Assembly (NCBI RefSeq): GCF_001467945.1
Contig: NZ_LNYQ01000013.1
Location: 1,709,910-1,773,909, forward strand
Direction of reading: 5' to 3'
Source of the DNA: Legionella parisiensis
GTDB taxonomy: Bacteria > Pseudomonadota > Gammaproteobacteria > Legionellales > Legionellaceae
Length of the DNA: 64,000 nucleotides
In this document: in pieces, positions 52,441 to 61,373 of the stretch
Layout of the letters: every line of letters begins with the position of its first letter
Numbering within the stretch: the first letter of the stretch is position 1
The notes under the pieces: model-generated
What the model was told of the DNA's origin: nothing
The model's database searches: none
Seen by the model: only the letters and a program-made list of their open reading frames with translations
Translations under genes and position numbers: made by a program

Positions 52441-52875
52441 TTATTCTGAGGTAATTGCTATTTTTTTCTCAGTAGCTGCTTCTTTTTTAGGAATTAAAAT
52501 TTCCAGCACTCCATGCGTATAACGTGCTGTGATTTTTGAATCATCTGCTGTTTGCGGCAAACTAAAACGTCGGTAAAATTGGCCTTGAGTCCGTTCTCTG
52601 CGTGTATAACCACTGCGCTCTTCTGACTTTTCAAAATGACGCTCTCCTTTTAAAGTCAACACATGTTGCTCCAAAGAAATATCGATGTCTTCGATTTTTA
52701 CACCAGGAATATCAGCGAGCACTACAAAACGGTCTTTTTCTTCTTTGATATCCACAAGAGGAGACCACGAGCTTGTTTCAATATAGGAGGTATCCTCTCG
52801 AAGCGGATTAAAAAAGTTTTCCAGTAAGCCATTCATTTCTTGATACATAGGCAATGTTCTTCGTAAAGTATTCAT
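52441..52875 (-). CDS. Small heat-shock protein, Hsp20 family (second copy)
   Basis: 144 residues, closely similar to the protein at 47453 (DTSYIETSSWSPLVDIKEEKDRFVVLADIPGVKIEDIDISLEQHVLTLKGER; RRERTQGQFYRRFSLPQ; ITARYTHGVLEILIPKK). ATP-independent holdase. AAGGAG precedes the ATG. The promoter is a good sigma32 match. The two paralogs are 5 kb apart, on opposite strands, and enclose the photolyase-tspO-bestrophin block. Confidence 0.95.
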   Translation of the reverse strand: MNTLRRTLPMYQEMNGLLENFFNPLREDTSYIETSSWSPLVDIKEEKDRFVVLADIPGVKIEDIDISLEQHVLTLKGERHFEKSEERSGYTRRERTQGQFYRRFSLPQTADDSKITARYTHGVLEILIPKKEAATEKKIAITSE

Positions 52876-52909
52876 AGTATCTCCTTGATTAGTGTTTTAG
52901 ATAATCTAA

Positions 52910-52938
52910 AAATAGGGTCTTGATGGTCTCATTTCAAG
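52910..52938 (-). promoter_or_regulatory. Sigma32-type heat-shock promoter of hsp20 (second copy)
   Basis: On the minus strand CCTTGAAA (-35, TTTCAAG at 52932-52938 on the plus strand), 14 bases, CCCTATTT (52910-52917). It is preceded by GGGG, as in many sigma32 sites. The leader contains a small hairpin TTTAGA-TTA-TCTAAA. Confidence 0.8.
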
Positions 52939-53050
52939 GCCCCAAAATTTTTTCTTGCTCTCATAGAACTAAATCGCTTATTCTTGCGCGCCATATTATG
53001 GCCCCATATAGGGTGTACATTATTTATTAGTTAAGGGGAATGAGTGCAAT

Positions 53051-53437
53051 GTGAATCACTTGCTCGAAGTTGCAATTAAATTGTTATCAGAGCGCCACCA
53101 TACGGGGCAGGGTTTAAAACAAGAACTTGAAAAAGGTTTTTCAAACCATCCAGAACTTCACAAAGTGATAGAGTCAACAGTAAATCGACTTAAGGAGCTT
53201 CATTTACTCAATGACCATCATAAAGCTGAAACTTTAGCAGCTCGTTATGCACATAAAGGAAACCGATTTATTTCGCAAGTACTACATCAAAAGGGAGTCA
53301 ATAACGAAGCCATTCTTCAAGCACTTCAAAATATGGGTGATGAATACTCCAAAGCAATGGATGAAGCACGTCGAAAAATGAGAGGTATGCATGGTGAATC
53401 ATCTAAGCAAAAGAAAACACTACTGTATCGTTTTTAA
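53051..53437 (+). CDS. recX: RecX-family regulator
   Basis: 128 residues of RecX type: AIKLLSERHHTGQGLKQELEKGF, VNRLKELHLLNDHHKAETLAARYAHKGNRFISQVLHQKGVNNEAILQAL. RecX proteins bind RecA filaments and limit recombination. No recA lies near, so this may be a second, specialised recX. The start is GTG (the ATG two bases before meets a stop at once), with AGGGG rather far upstream. Divergent from the second hsp20. Confidence 0.8.
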   Translation: MNHLLEVAIKLLSERHHTGQGLKQELEKGFSNHPELHKVIESTVNRLKELHLLNDHHKAETLAARYAHKGNRFISQVLHQKGVNNEAILQALQNMGDEYSKAMDEARRKMRGMHGESSKQKKTLLYRF

Positions 53438-53600
53438 GTGGCCGGCTGTTCTTTTGATTCGATAAAGCAAGTATGTATTACATTGACAGAGCAAGGTCTC
53501 CTTGATTCATCAGATAAATCAAAGGAGCCACTTGAATAAGGATTGTACTACCTTAAGCTTTTACTTAGAACCAAGCTTGTTTGCAGTTCAAATTTGAAAA

Positions 53601-53618
53601 CCGACGATTTCTCGTCGG
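53601..53618 (-). terminator. Intrinsic terminator of the HtrA-like gene
   Basis: CCGACGA-TTTC-TCGTCGG, a 7-base stem and 4-base loop. On the minus strand it is followed by TTTTC, 46 bases after the protease stop. A second hairpin, AGGCTGTAAA...TTTACAGCCT at 53637-53665, overlaps the stop codon itself. Confidence 0.75.
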
Positions 53619-53663
53619 CTTGGGAAACATTGCACAGGCTGTAAAAATGCAGGCATTTACAGC

Positions 53664-54737
53664 CTAAATTCCAGCTATATCTATAGTATTCATTTGTATA
53701 TCCATTCGCTTATTAGCACGCACAATAGAAACAGTGACTTGGTCCCCTACTTTTATTTCCGTAAGCATATTATATAACACATCATAATTAGGAACAGCAT
53801 GACCATTAAGAGCTACAATAATATCACCTAATATGATTCGTCCCCAAGCATCTCGATGAGTACCTCTTAAATGCGCTAGAGACGCAGGAGTATCAGGTAA
53901 AACATCCGCAATCAATATCCCTTTATGTATACCCAATTGACGTGCAATAGTAGATGGAACACTTTGAATACCTATTCCAGACAATACCACTCGACCATTT
54001 TTTATAATTTGCGTTACGATACGTTCAATATCATCCGCAGGAACAGCAAAACCAATTCCAGCAGATGAACCTGAAGTAGAGTAGATCAAGGTGTTCATGC
54101 CAATTAACTGCCCAGCACTGTTTAGTAAAGGCCCGCCAGAGTTACCAGGATTAATTGGAGTATCTGTTTGAATCATGTTCCGGATTGTAACCCCACCGAT
54201 CCCAGGAACTTTCCTCCCCAATGCAGAAATAACTCCTTTCGATAAGCTATGATCCAAGCCATAAGGATTACCTATTGCAATCGCCTTTTGACCCACTATA
54301 AGATCATTAAGATGGACTATTTGAAATGGCGTAAATTGCTTTAATAAAACCAGGGCTTGCGGTGCATCAATCTTTAAAACCGCAATGTCTTTACGAGGCT
54401 CTGCTCCAACTACTTTTGCAGGAACAGTCATTTTACCCAGAGTAATTGCCAGCTTATCCGCTTCCTTAATCACGTGATAATTCGTCACAACATATCCGTT
54501 ATTATCCCAGATAATTCCAGAGCCAGCCCCATCTTTGACTTCCATTCTTTCAAGTGAAGAATTGGTGACTGTTGTCAATCTGTGAACATAGACTACTTTA
54601 GGTGACGCTTCATGAAAAACTTTAATTGTATTTTGTTCATCAGGAAGAAGAGAGTTTAGATCCAAACTGTACCCTGGGAAAACCAGAATAATGTATAAAG
54701 CAAAAGAAATAAAATATATAAACCGTTGTTTTGCCAT
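53664..54737 (-). CDS. HtrA/DegS-type periplasmic serine protease, one PDZ domain
   Basis: 357 residues from ATG 54737 (GGAG upstream; the frame runs 40 codons further without a site). An N-terminal hydrophobic segment (FIYFISFALYIILVF) is a signal or anchor. The trypsin-like domain has the full triad: His88 in TNYHVI, Asp117 in RKDIAVL, Ser200 in PGNSGGPL. One PDZ domain at about 270-345 (GILIADVLPDTPAS..GDIIVALNG). With one PDZ it resembles DegS, which cuts RseA, more than DegP, which has two. In a cluster of heat-shock genes it likely handles misfolded envelope proteins. Confidence 0.9.
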   Translation of the reverse strand: MAKQRFIYFISFALYIILVFPGYSLDLNSLLPDEQNTIKVFHEASPKVVYVHRLTTVTNSSLERMEVKDGAGSGIIWDNNGYVVTNYHVIKEADKLAITLGKMTVPAKVVGAEPRKDIAVLKIDAPQALVLLKQFTPFQIVHLNDLIVGQKAIAIGNPYGLDHSLSKGVISALGRKVPGIGGVTIRNMIQTDTPINPGNSGGPLLNSAGQLIGMNTLIYSTSGSSAGIGFAVPADDIERIVTQIIKNGRVVLSGIGIQSVPSTIARQLGIHKGILIADVLPDTPASLAHLRGTHRDAWGRIILGDIIVALNGHAVPNYDVLYNMLTEIKVGDQVTVSIVRANKRMDIQMNTIDIAGI

Positions 54738-55214
54738 CGATATATCTCCACTAATTAGCTTAAACCTAGGGCTCTTGCATAACCAGCATTGAAAAGACAA
54801 TATTGAAGAAAAAAACTTAAAAAGTGAACTGCCCCAGGACTTCAAAATATTTTGCAACCTATTGGAAACACAGTCAATTGCTCCAATAAATGCTAGTTCC
54901 TGTTACTCATTCCTGCCATTTGCTGTATAACTCGCTGTCAAAGAATTGCTGCTGATATTCGGAACCTTAGTACCAAGCTTAAAACTGCTTTATCAATTCT
55001 TTAACAGAATCCATTATAAATGACTTGAAATGTTCCTTCGGATATTACTTAAAATTGTCTAAATTTTACTCCGTAAATATATTGAATACGCTACTCTCAG
55101 TAATTAAAGAATCGTTAAAAGATATAGTGTGTCCATAAAACTAGATTTCATACACGTGCTCTGTGTTACACTACACATTCACTTTTTCTCTTTTCCACGT
55201 GACAAGGTAAACTC
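54738..55214. other. Intergenic region between divergent genes
   Basis: 477 bases. Holds the promoters of the protease (minus) and of the DUF1415 gene (plus). No clear sigma32 site is seen for the protease. The unsupported N-terminal extension of the protease frame lies here. No gene. Confidence 0.5.
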
Positions 55215-55745
55215 ATGCATATTTCACAAACAGTACAATGGATTCAATCAATAGTTATATCACTTAATCTATGTCCTTTTGCAAAACGTGAAATGGATAA
55301 TAATGCTGTAAGAATTGGAATGAGTTCTGCCACCAGTTTCGAAGAGGGAATAGACTCCTTAAAAAAAGAAATTGAGCACTTAAACATCAATCCTACTACG
55401 GGTACTACACTTCTTCTTTTTCCTTATTTTTTAAGTGATTTTCTTATATATTTAGACTTCGTTGATCTTGCCAATGAAAATATAGTGCAGACAGGACATC
55501 AAGGGATATATCAATTAGCTACATTTCACCCGGCATACCAATTTCATGATACCAATATTGATGATGTAACTAATTATACCAATCGTTCTCCCTACCCCAT
55601 GTTACATATATTAAGAGAAGATATGCTGGATCGTGCAATTGACTATTATGGAAACACTGAAGCAATTCCAGCGAACAACATCCTTCGCCTCCAGAGTCTT
55701 GGATTAGCAGAAGTAAAAAAACTTTGGGTTGAATCGTATTCGTGA
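55215..55745 (+). CDS. DUF1415 family protein
   Basis: 176 residues with the family patterns VQWIQSIVISLNLCPFAKRE near the start, QLATFHPAYQF in the middle and NYTNRSPYPMLHILREDMLDRAI toward the end. Cys19 in LCPFA and several His residues could bind metal. Widespread in proteobacteria, function unknown. Single gene. Confidence 0.9.
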   Translation: MHISQTVQWIQSIVISLNLCPFAKREMDNNAVRIGMSSATSFEEGIDSLKKEIEHLNINPTTGTTLLLFPYFLSDFLIYLDFVDLANENIVQTGHQGIYQLATFHPAYQFHDTNIDDVTNYTNRSPYPMLHILREDMLDRAIDYYGNTEAIPANNILRLQSLGLAEVKKLWVESYS

Positions 55746-56127
55746 TATGGATTAAAGCTGACTACCCCCAACAATTATCTCTTGTACTTATTTTCCACCG
55801 TATTAAATTTTCTCAACATTTTGAACATTTGAAGTCGACATTTGAGCTAGGTTCTTCCTTTTTTCCTTCCAATATTTAGAAAATAAGAAAGGAAAGATCT
55901 GCCCCAAATGAGTTTCAAACTAAAACCAGGCCTATATTACGAAGATCTGCTTTGTAGAAACTAACAACTTCCTAAGAATAGAAATAGAAAAATCAAACGC
56001 ACGTATTCTTTCATAGTATTTTTGTAATTCCATCTCTCTTAAATCTTCTGATTAGGAACTGCTATACTACAACAAACATTAATTACTCCCCTCATTTAAT
56101 AGTTAAGATAAAGGTTTAAATAGCTTA
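55746..56127. other. Intergenic region without a gene
   Basis: 382 AT-rich bases between two same-strand genes; TTCCTTTTTTCCTTCC is the only notable word. Presumably includes the ABC-transporter promoter; ATAGTTAAGATAAAGG lies just before its ATG. Confidence 0.5.
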
Positions 56128-57891
56128 ATGTCAAAAATAAAAATATATAGACCCCAAAATTTCCGTACCTTTTTCTTCGAAATGGCGACTCCTTATCGTT
56201 GGTGGTTTTTTTTCATGCTGCTTGTGGGTATTTATTCATCCATCCATAGTGTGTTACAGCCCTATGTTTTAAAAATTCTTTTGGATGCAGTCGCTCATGC
56301 CGAACAGAAAAAGTTTCTCGAAGTCAGTCTGAAGCCAGCGTTATTACTTATTATCTTGGGATTTATAATTACCTTTATATGGCGTCTTTATAATTATATC
56401 GTTTTGCGGTCATTACCAAAAATGAAGGCAGATATCATTGCTGCAACCACTGCATATTTAAGAGATCAGTCATACGTTTTTTTTCAAGATCATTTAAGTG
56501 GCTCAATTAGTGCAAAAATTTCCGATTTAACAAGCAACATCCAGAATATCGTTAATACTTGGTTTAATATATCCAGGCAAGGTTTAACCATTATCTTTTC
56601 TATTGCTATGGTTGGTTTGGTTAGTCCTTATTTCAGCTTAATTTTTTTCGTTATATCAATCGCTTTTATTGCTACAGCATATTATTGTTCTCACAGTATT
56701 AAGCCCTATGCCAAAGCTTACGCTGAAGCACGAGCAAAAAATGTAGGAAACATTGTTGATTGTTTTTCTAACGTGCTTAATATGCTTTTATTTGCCAGAG
56801 AAAGCTATGAAGCACAATATTTAGAAAAAACAACAGCCAGTGCTGTTGAACATGATAAATCCATGCAATTTAAAAATATGCTCAATGCCTCCCTACTTGG
56901 TGGGTTTGCTTGGATTTTACAAGGGTCATCTATATTGTTACTACTTTTTCTCGGTAATAAAGGGACAATTTCTGTTGGGGATTTTGTATTGATCTTTATA
57001 TTAGCAATTACAGTGATTGATCAGATCTGGTTTCTTACCGAGAGCTTATTAGTTGTGGGTGAACAAGCAGGACAATGTCAACAAGCTATTGATACGATTT
57101 TTACAGAGCATTATCAACAACCAAATCCAGAGGCCCCATCTCTTAACATTACTCATGGGAAAATTCTCATTGATAAGGTTTGTTTTGGCTATAAATCTGA
57201 TGACATTATTATTGAAGACCTAAGTACTCATATACAAGGGGGTTCTAAAGTCGGCTTGGTTGGTTACAGTGGAGCCGGAAAAAGCACATTGGTTCAACTC
57301 ATCATGCGTCTTTATGATGTCCAAAATGGAAAGATTTTAATAGACCAGCAGGATATTAATACAGTGAGCAAAAAAAGTCTGCGCGAAAATATAGCGTTTA
57401 TACCTCAAAACCCTAGTTTATTTCATCGCACTGTTTATGAAAATATACTGTATGGCAGAATTGGTGCTTGTTATGAGGAGGTTCTTAATGCCGCTAAAAA
57501 AGCTCATGCGCATGAATTTATTATCAACTTACCTCAAGGATATGACACCTATGTTGGAGAAAGAGGGATTAAATTATCTGGCGGACAATGTCAAAGAATT
57601 GCGATTGCAAGAGCGATTTTAAAAGATGCGCCTATTTTGATCTTAGATGAAGCCACAAGCTCACTGGATTCTTTAACAGAAAAGCTGATCCAAGAATCAT
57701 TACACATTGCAATGAGCAACCGAACGGTTATCGTGATAGCACATAGATTATCAACCATTTTATCTATGGATAATATTCTAGTTATGGACAAGGGTAAAAT
57801 CATCGAAATGGGTAACCATAAACAGCTAATTGATGCCGGCGGTTTTTATAATACATTATGGAACGCTCAAAGCGGACATAGTTTTATTTAA
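56128..57891 (+). CDS. ABC transporter, fused permease and ATPase (exporter half-transporter)
   Basis: 587 residues: a six-helix membrane domain (1-320) followed by an ATPase with Walker A GYSGAGKST (379-387), signature LSGGQ (482-486), Walker B ILILDEATSSLD and the switch His in VIAHRLSTI. The half-transporter works as a homodimer or with a partner. It resembles the MsbA / multidrug group; lipid or drug export is likely but the cargo is unknown. It stands alone and is convergent with the cellulase gene. Confidence 0.93.
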   Translation: MSKIKIYRPQNFRTFFFEMATPYRWWFFFMLLVGIYSSIHSVLQPYVLKILLDAVAHAEQKKFLEVSLKPALLLIILGFIITFIWRLYNYIVLRSLPKMKADIIAATTAYLRDQSYVFFQDHLSGSISAKISDLTSNIQNIVNTWFNISRQGLTIIFSIAMVGLVSPYFSLIFFVISIAFIATAYYCSHSIKPYAKAYAEARAKNVGNIVDCFSNVLNMLLFARESYEAQYLEKTTASAVEHDKSMQFKNMLNASLLGGFAWILQGSSILLLLFLGNKGTISVGDFVLIFILAITVIDQIWFLTESLLVVGEQAGQCQQAIDTIFTEHYQQPNPEAPSLNITHGKILIDKVCFGYKSDDIIIEDLSTHIQGGSKVGLVGYSGAGKSTLVQLIMRLYDVQNGKILIDQQDINTVSKKSLRENIAFIPQNPSLFHRTVYENILYGRIGACYEEVLNAAKKAHAHEFIINLPQGYDTYVGERGIKLSGGQCQRIAIARAILKDAPILILDEATSSLDSLTEKLIQESLHIAMSNRTVIVIAHRLSTILSMDNILVMDKGKIIEMGNHKQLIDAGGFYNTLWNAQSGHSFI

Positions 57892-57929
57892 AAAAATAGA
57901 ACGTGAACAAAAAAACATTGGGGTCACAA

Positions 57930-57968
57930 ACTCAGACTACTACAACAAATGGGCTGAACAGTCTGAGT
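57930..57968. terminator. Hairpin between ABC transporter and convergent cellulase
   Basis: ACTCAGACT (57930-57938) pairs with AGTCTGAGT (57960-57968) around a 21-base loop. Located in the 89-base convergent gap; probably the shared terminator. Confidence 0.5.
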
Positions 57969-57980
57969 CTGATCCTTTGG

Positions 57981-60221
57981 TTATGAAGTTAATATTTTAT
58001 TTTTTATGTAAACACCTGCTGGTTTTAAATTACTGTCAAGCCATGCTCCACTCAAACAGGTATTCGTTTTCCAAATAGCTCCTGAACGAAAATCATCCGA
58101 GTAGTTCCAGTTCGTCCATCCTATTTGTTTACTAGCCATTAACTGCATGTACCGATCGGACATAGTAAAATCGTTCGCACCATCTCCGCTAAAGGTTTGG
58201 GTCCCAAATTCCGTTACAAAAATAGGTAAGACTTGAGATGCACTATCAAGAGCATTTAAATACTGTTCCCTATGGGAGGCTGCGTAAAAATGAAAGGTAT
58301 ACATAACATTAGGGAATGGTACTGGATTGTTAATAATTTCCTGATAAGTACCTCCTTCAGAAACCCCTAAGGAACTCCATCCCCTGGTACCGACGAGAAT
58401 GGGTGCATTAGGATCAATGGCGCGGATTACTGGAATAATCTGCTCAGCATAATTTCTAATTGTGGTCCAACTGACACCATTAGGCTCATTTGCAATTTCA
58501 TATAAAAGATTATTTTTGTTTTTATTTGCTGTAGTGATATCCGTAAAGAATTTTTTTGCGCGAGTTAAATTATAGTTAGGATCACCAGGATTCAGTATAT
58601 GCCAATCTACTATTACATAGATTCCTCGATCATAAGCTTCATTAATAAGATTATTCACTTGATTGGTATATTTAACTGGATCTGTTTCATAGCCTCCTTC
58701 TTGAACATAAAGAGACAATCTGATTACATTAGCTTTCAAGTTATCAATCAAATAGTCCATAGATCCGGAGGTGATGCACGTTCCCACTCCGTACCATTGC
58801 AAACCATGGGTACTCATTCCCTTTAACTGTATTGGATTTCCCATTTTATTACATAGTTTGGCGCCACAAACAGTTAACTGACCATTTATAGCTAAAGGCG
58901 TGCTTCCTGTTTGCGAAGTTAACGTAATTGTCTCGATACCGTTTGCAGTAGCAGTTAAGGGTTGAGGTGAAAAATCTACAGAATATCCTGCAACCTCTTC
59001 AGAGGAAACAGTATAAATAATGCCATCGGTAAGTAGAACAGTATCTGAACCAGAACCATTGGCTAAAGAGACCGTTTTGATTACCGCTGCCGCTCCATCA
59101 TTAGGAGTAAATGTCAAAGTCAAGGCAGATAAGGTTGCAGGGCCCCCCGTTACGTTTAAAGTTACCGAAGCTTGAGCAACCTGTACACAATGATACGTTA
59201 AATGAGTAGAAGGTGCGTTCGATCCCGCAACTACGCTGGAAGGTGAAAATGTTGGAGCGCAATTATATCCATTAAAATTAATGGGGGCAGTTGAAAGTTG
59301 GTACATACTACCCTCTTTTAGTTGCGTCACCGTCTCAGAGGTATTCCAGGAAACGGTTTGAGTTAGAGAGCCTCCGTCCTGATTACTTAATAATACGGTA
59401 GGATTACTACTGTAACCGCTTAATTCACTGGGTAATGCTTGCAAATTAATGGTGATTTTTCCTGTTTGTGGCGTTTTGGTATAACTTATAGTCGAAGTGA
59501 CTTGCTGATTTACGGTCAATGCAAAACTATTAGGAACAGCACTTCCTTGATAAGTATTCCCCATACCGTCAGCTACTGTATCAGCAGACAGGGTATAATT
59601 TCCAACAGCTAAGTCATTAACATTAATTGTTGTATCCCATGCAAGTTGTATATCATTTATTTTCTGACCATTCATGAATAAATGAACTAAAGCATAGTTT
59701 TGTGTCACTTGATCGGGTTTCTTAGTAGAATTTTTTAGTATTAAAGTACCTGTCTCTACAGGAGTTTCTATATATACATTAGTACTTCCTTCGATATGAG
59801 TATCTGAACTTACTCCATATTTAATAAAAATAGAGCTGCCTATAGGTAATTTCGAATCGGCCCCTGGGTATGAGGGAAAATGCAAATTAAAGGTAGCCAG
59901 GTATTTACCATCAGTTTGTGCTTGGGAAGTGATATTCAGTGCATTATCAGGATAAGGTAATGGACTAAAATCCCCCCAAAAATTAGTATTTAACGCGGAT
60001 GAATTCTTAAATGTTACGGTTGCATTTTGAAAATCCACGGGTTTGTTACATCCATTAGTCAATTTTAAAGTAACTGATTTCCAATGTTGATCCCCTGTTG
60101 TTATAAATTGTGTTGAAATACAGGCCGTTGGCTGAGGAATAAGGGGGGAAGATACTGGTTGTGCAACCCCTGCTTGAGCAATTGCAATCAATGTTCCCAA
60201 ACCTAAAAGGTGATATCTCAT
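57981..60221 (-). CDS. Secreted cellulase / endoglucanase, GH5 family, multidomain
   Basis: 746 residues from ATG 60221 (AAGGA upstream). Signal peptide ending in AIAQAGVA. An N-terminal domain (about 25-150: VTLKLTNGCNKPVDFQNATVTFKN, NTNFWGDFSP) looks like a cellulose-binding CBM2-type fold. Then come three or so beta-rich repeats (GTLILKNSTKKPDQ; GKITINLQALPSELS; ASVTLNVTGGPATLS), and the catalytic GH5 domain from about 455: RLSLYVQEGGYE, YVIVDWHI, EIANEPNGVSW with the acid/base Glu, TFHFYAA and VTEFGTQTF with the nucleophile Glu. It likely goes out by type II secretion and cuts beta-1,4-glucan such as amoebal cyst walls or plant matter. Confidence 0.93.
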   Translation of the reverse strand: MRYHLLGLGTLIAIAQAGVAQPVSSPLIPQPTACISTQFITTGDQHWKSVTLKLTNGCNKPVDFQNATVTFKNSSALNTNFWGDFSPLPYPDNALNITSQAQTDGKYLATFNLHFPSYPGADSKLPIGSSIFIKYGVSSDTHIEGSTNVYIETPVETGTLILKNSTKKPDQVTQNYALVHLFMNGQKINDIQLAWDTTINVNDLAVGNYTLSADTVADGMGNTYQGSAVPNSFALTVNQQVTSTISYTKTPQTGKITINLQALPSELSGYSSNPTVLLSNQDGGSLTQTVSWNTSETVTQLKEGSMYQLSTAPINFNGYNCAPTFSPSSVVAGSNAPSTHLTYHCVQVAQASVTLNVTGGPATLSALTLTFTPNDGAAAVIKTVSLANGSGSDTVLLTDGIIYTVSSEEVAGYSVDFSPQPLTATANGIETITLTSQTGSTPLAINGQLTVCGAKLCNKMGNPIQLKGMSTHGLQWYGVGTCITSGSMDYLIDNLKANVIRLSLYVQEGGYETDPVKYTNQVNNLINEAYDRGIYVIVDWHILNPGDPNYNLTRAKKFFTDITTANKNKNNLLYEIANEPNGVSWTTIRNYAEQIIPVIRAIDPNAPILVGTRGWSSLGVSEGGTYQEIINNPVPFPNVMYTFHFYAASHREQYLNALDSASQVLPIFVTEFGTQTFSGDGANDFTMSDRYMQLMASKQIGWTNWNYSDDFRSGAIWKTNTCLSGAWLDSNLKPAGVYIKNKILTS

Positions 60222-60442
60222 AAATCGTTCCTTATGAATTAATTGAGACAACTAAAATTAAATTTAAAAAAAACTTCATCCCTAAATTTTTTATTAGGGT
60301 CAAAGACCATATACTAAAAATTTTTTAAAGTAAAACCAGGTTGTTAAGTTTGGAAAAGTTTATGTGTCTGGGTATTTTTACTGCGAACGAACATAAGCAG
60401 AATCTACTTCTTTTCTTAAAAATTAAAAATCCAAGTTTCGAA

Positions 60443-60913
60443 TTAATTTGGTTCTAAAAACCAGTCGGGAATGTCTCGTTTACTCCAATGCCCCAAATGC
60501 CGTTTACGTATTTTATAATACTGTCGGTATGCTTTTATTGGATCTTCTTGTTTAAATTCATCGGGTAAAGCCTGGGGTCTCTTAGTCAAACCATGATCTA
60601 CAAGAGGTGGAAGTGCCAAAGTCAAAATCACATCATAAGATTTGTGATTGTATGTGTGGTTAAATCGATATTTGTATTCTTCATTTAATGCACAGGCTAA
60701 TTTTTTCAGCCATAGCCAATTAGACAATGATTCATTCACCCATAATACACATGGATGTTTTAAATGGGTCGGTTTATAAGGCGCTTCGATTTGATGCAAC
60801 CACAAGACGGAGCATAGGAGTTGTGCCGATTCAAGTAACATTTTAACCACATGCTTATCACAGTGAAAACGAGCACATTGGGTTATATCCGAATCTAAGT
60901 AAAAAATATTCAT
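60443..60913 (-). CDS. Conserved phage-like protein of unknown function
   Basis: 156 residues, beginning MNIFYLDSDITQCARFHCDKHVVKMLLESAQLL and containing KPTHLKHPCVLWVNES, LPPLVDHG and RQYYKIRKRHLGHWSKRDIPDWF. I recall closely similar proteins from phages and marine bacteria with the same HCDKHVVKM and PTHxxHPC pattern, always without known function. The conserved Cys, His and Asp residues suggest a metal-binding or catalytic site. Single gene. Confidence 0.75.
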   Translation of the reverse strand: MNIFYLDSDITQCARFHCDKHVVKMLLESAQLLCSVLWLHQIEAPYKPTHLKHPCVLWVNESLSNWLWLKKLACALNEEYKYRFNHTYNHKSYDVILTLALPPLVDHGLTKRPQALPDEFKQEDPIKAYRQYYKIRKRHLGHWSKRDIPDWFLEPN

Positions 60914-61373
60914 TTTATCTCGGGTTCAATTTCAGCAGCTTAGACTTTGCCCTAACAAACCATAGTTTTAATAGATTGTAGTCGAAGCAAGTTACCAACT
61001 AGTTTGGCTGAAAAAATTAAAATTTTATTGGATTAAATTTCCATTATTTTCCAGCAAAGAATAACAGACATTGATTATCCTCCGATCTTTCTTTTTATTT
61101 TTCAAGGGCCCCTTGTAATCTGGAGTTTTGATAGATAACTTGCTTTTGGTAGTCAAATACCCCGAAAACAGTACTTTAAAATACTCGAGGATTAAATCAG
61201 GATGCTTCATTTAGAAAAAATTTTATATTTGCCAATATAAGTCAACTTATCAGATGTAAAAGATCGGTAACAGGACTGTTTATTTTAAGCTCGATATGGT
61301 AAATCAACATCTGAGACTTCTGCATGGTAAAAAATGACCTTAAAGGTGTACGAGAAAAAATTTCAAGTCAGCA

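Noticed and set aside
61025..61210. 61-codon minus-strand frame upstream of the MFS gene
   Set aside because: No ribosome-binding site, AT-rich, no recognisable product; it fills the promoter region of a divergent gene.
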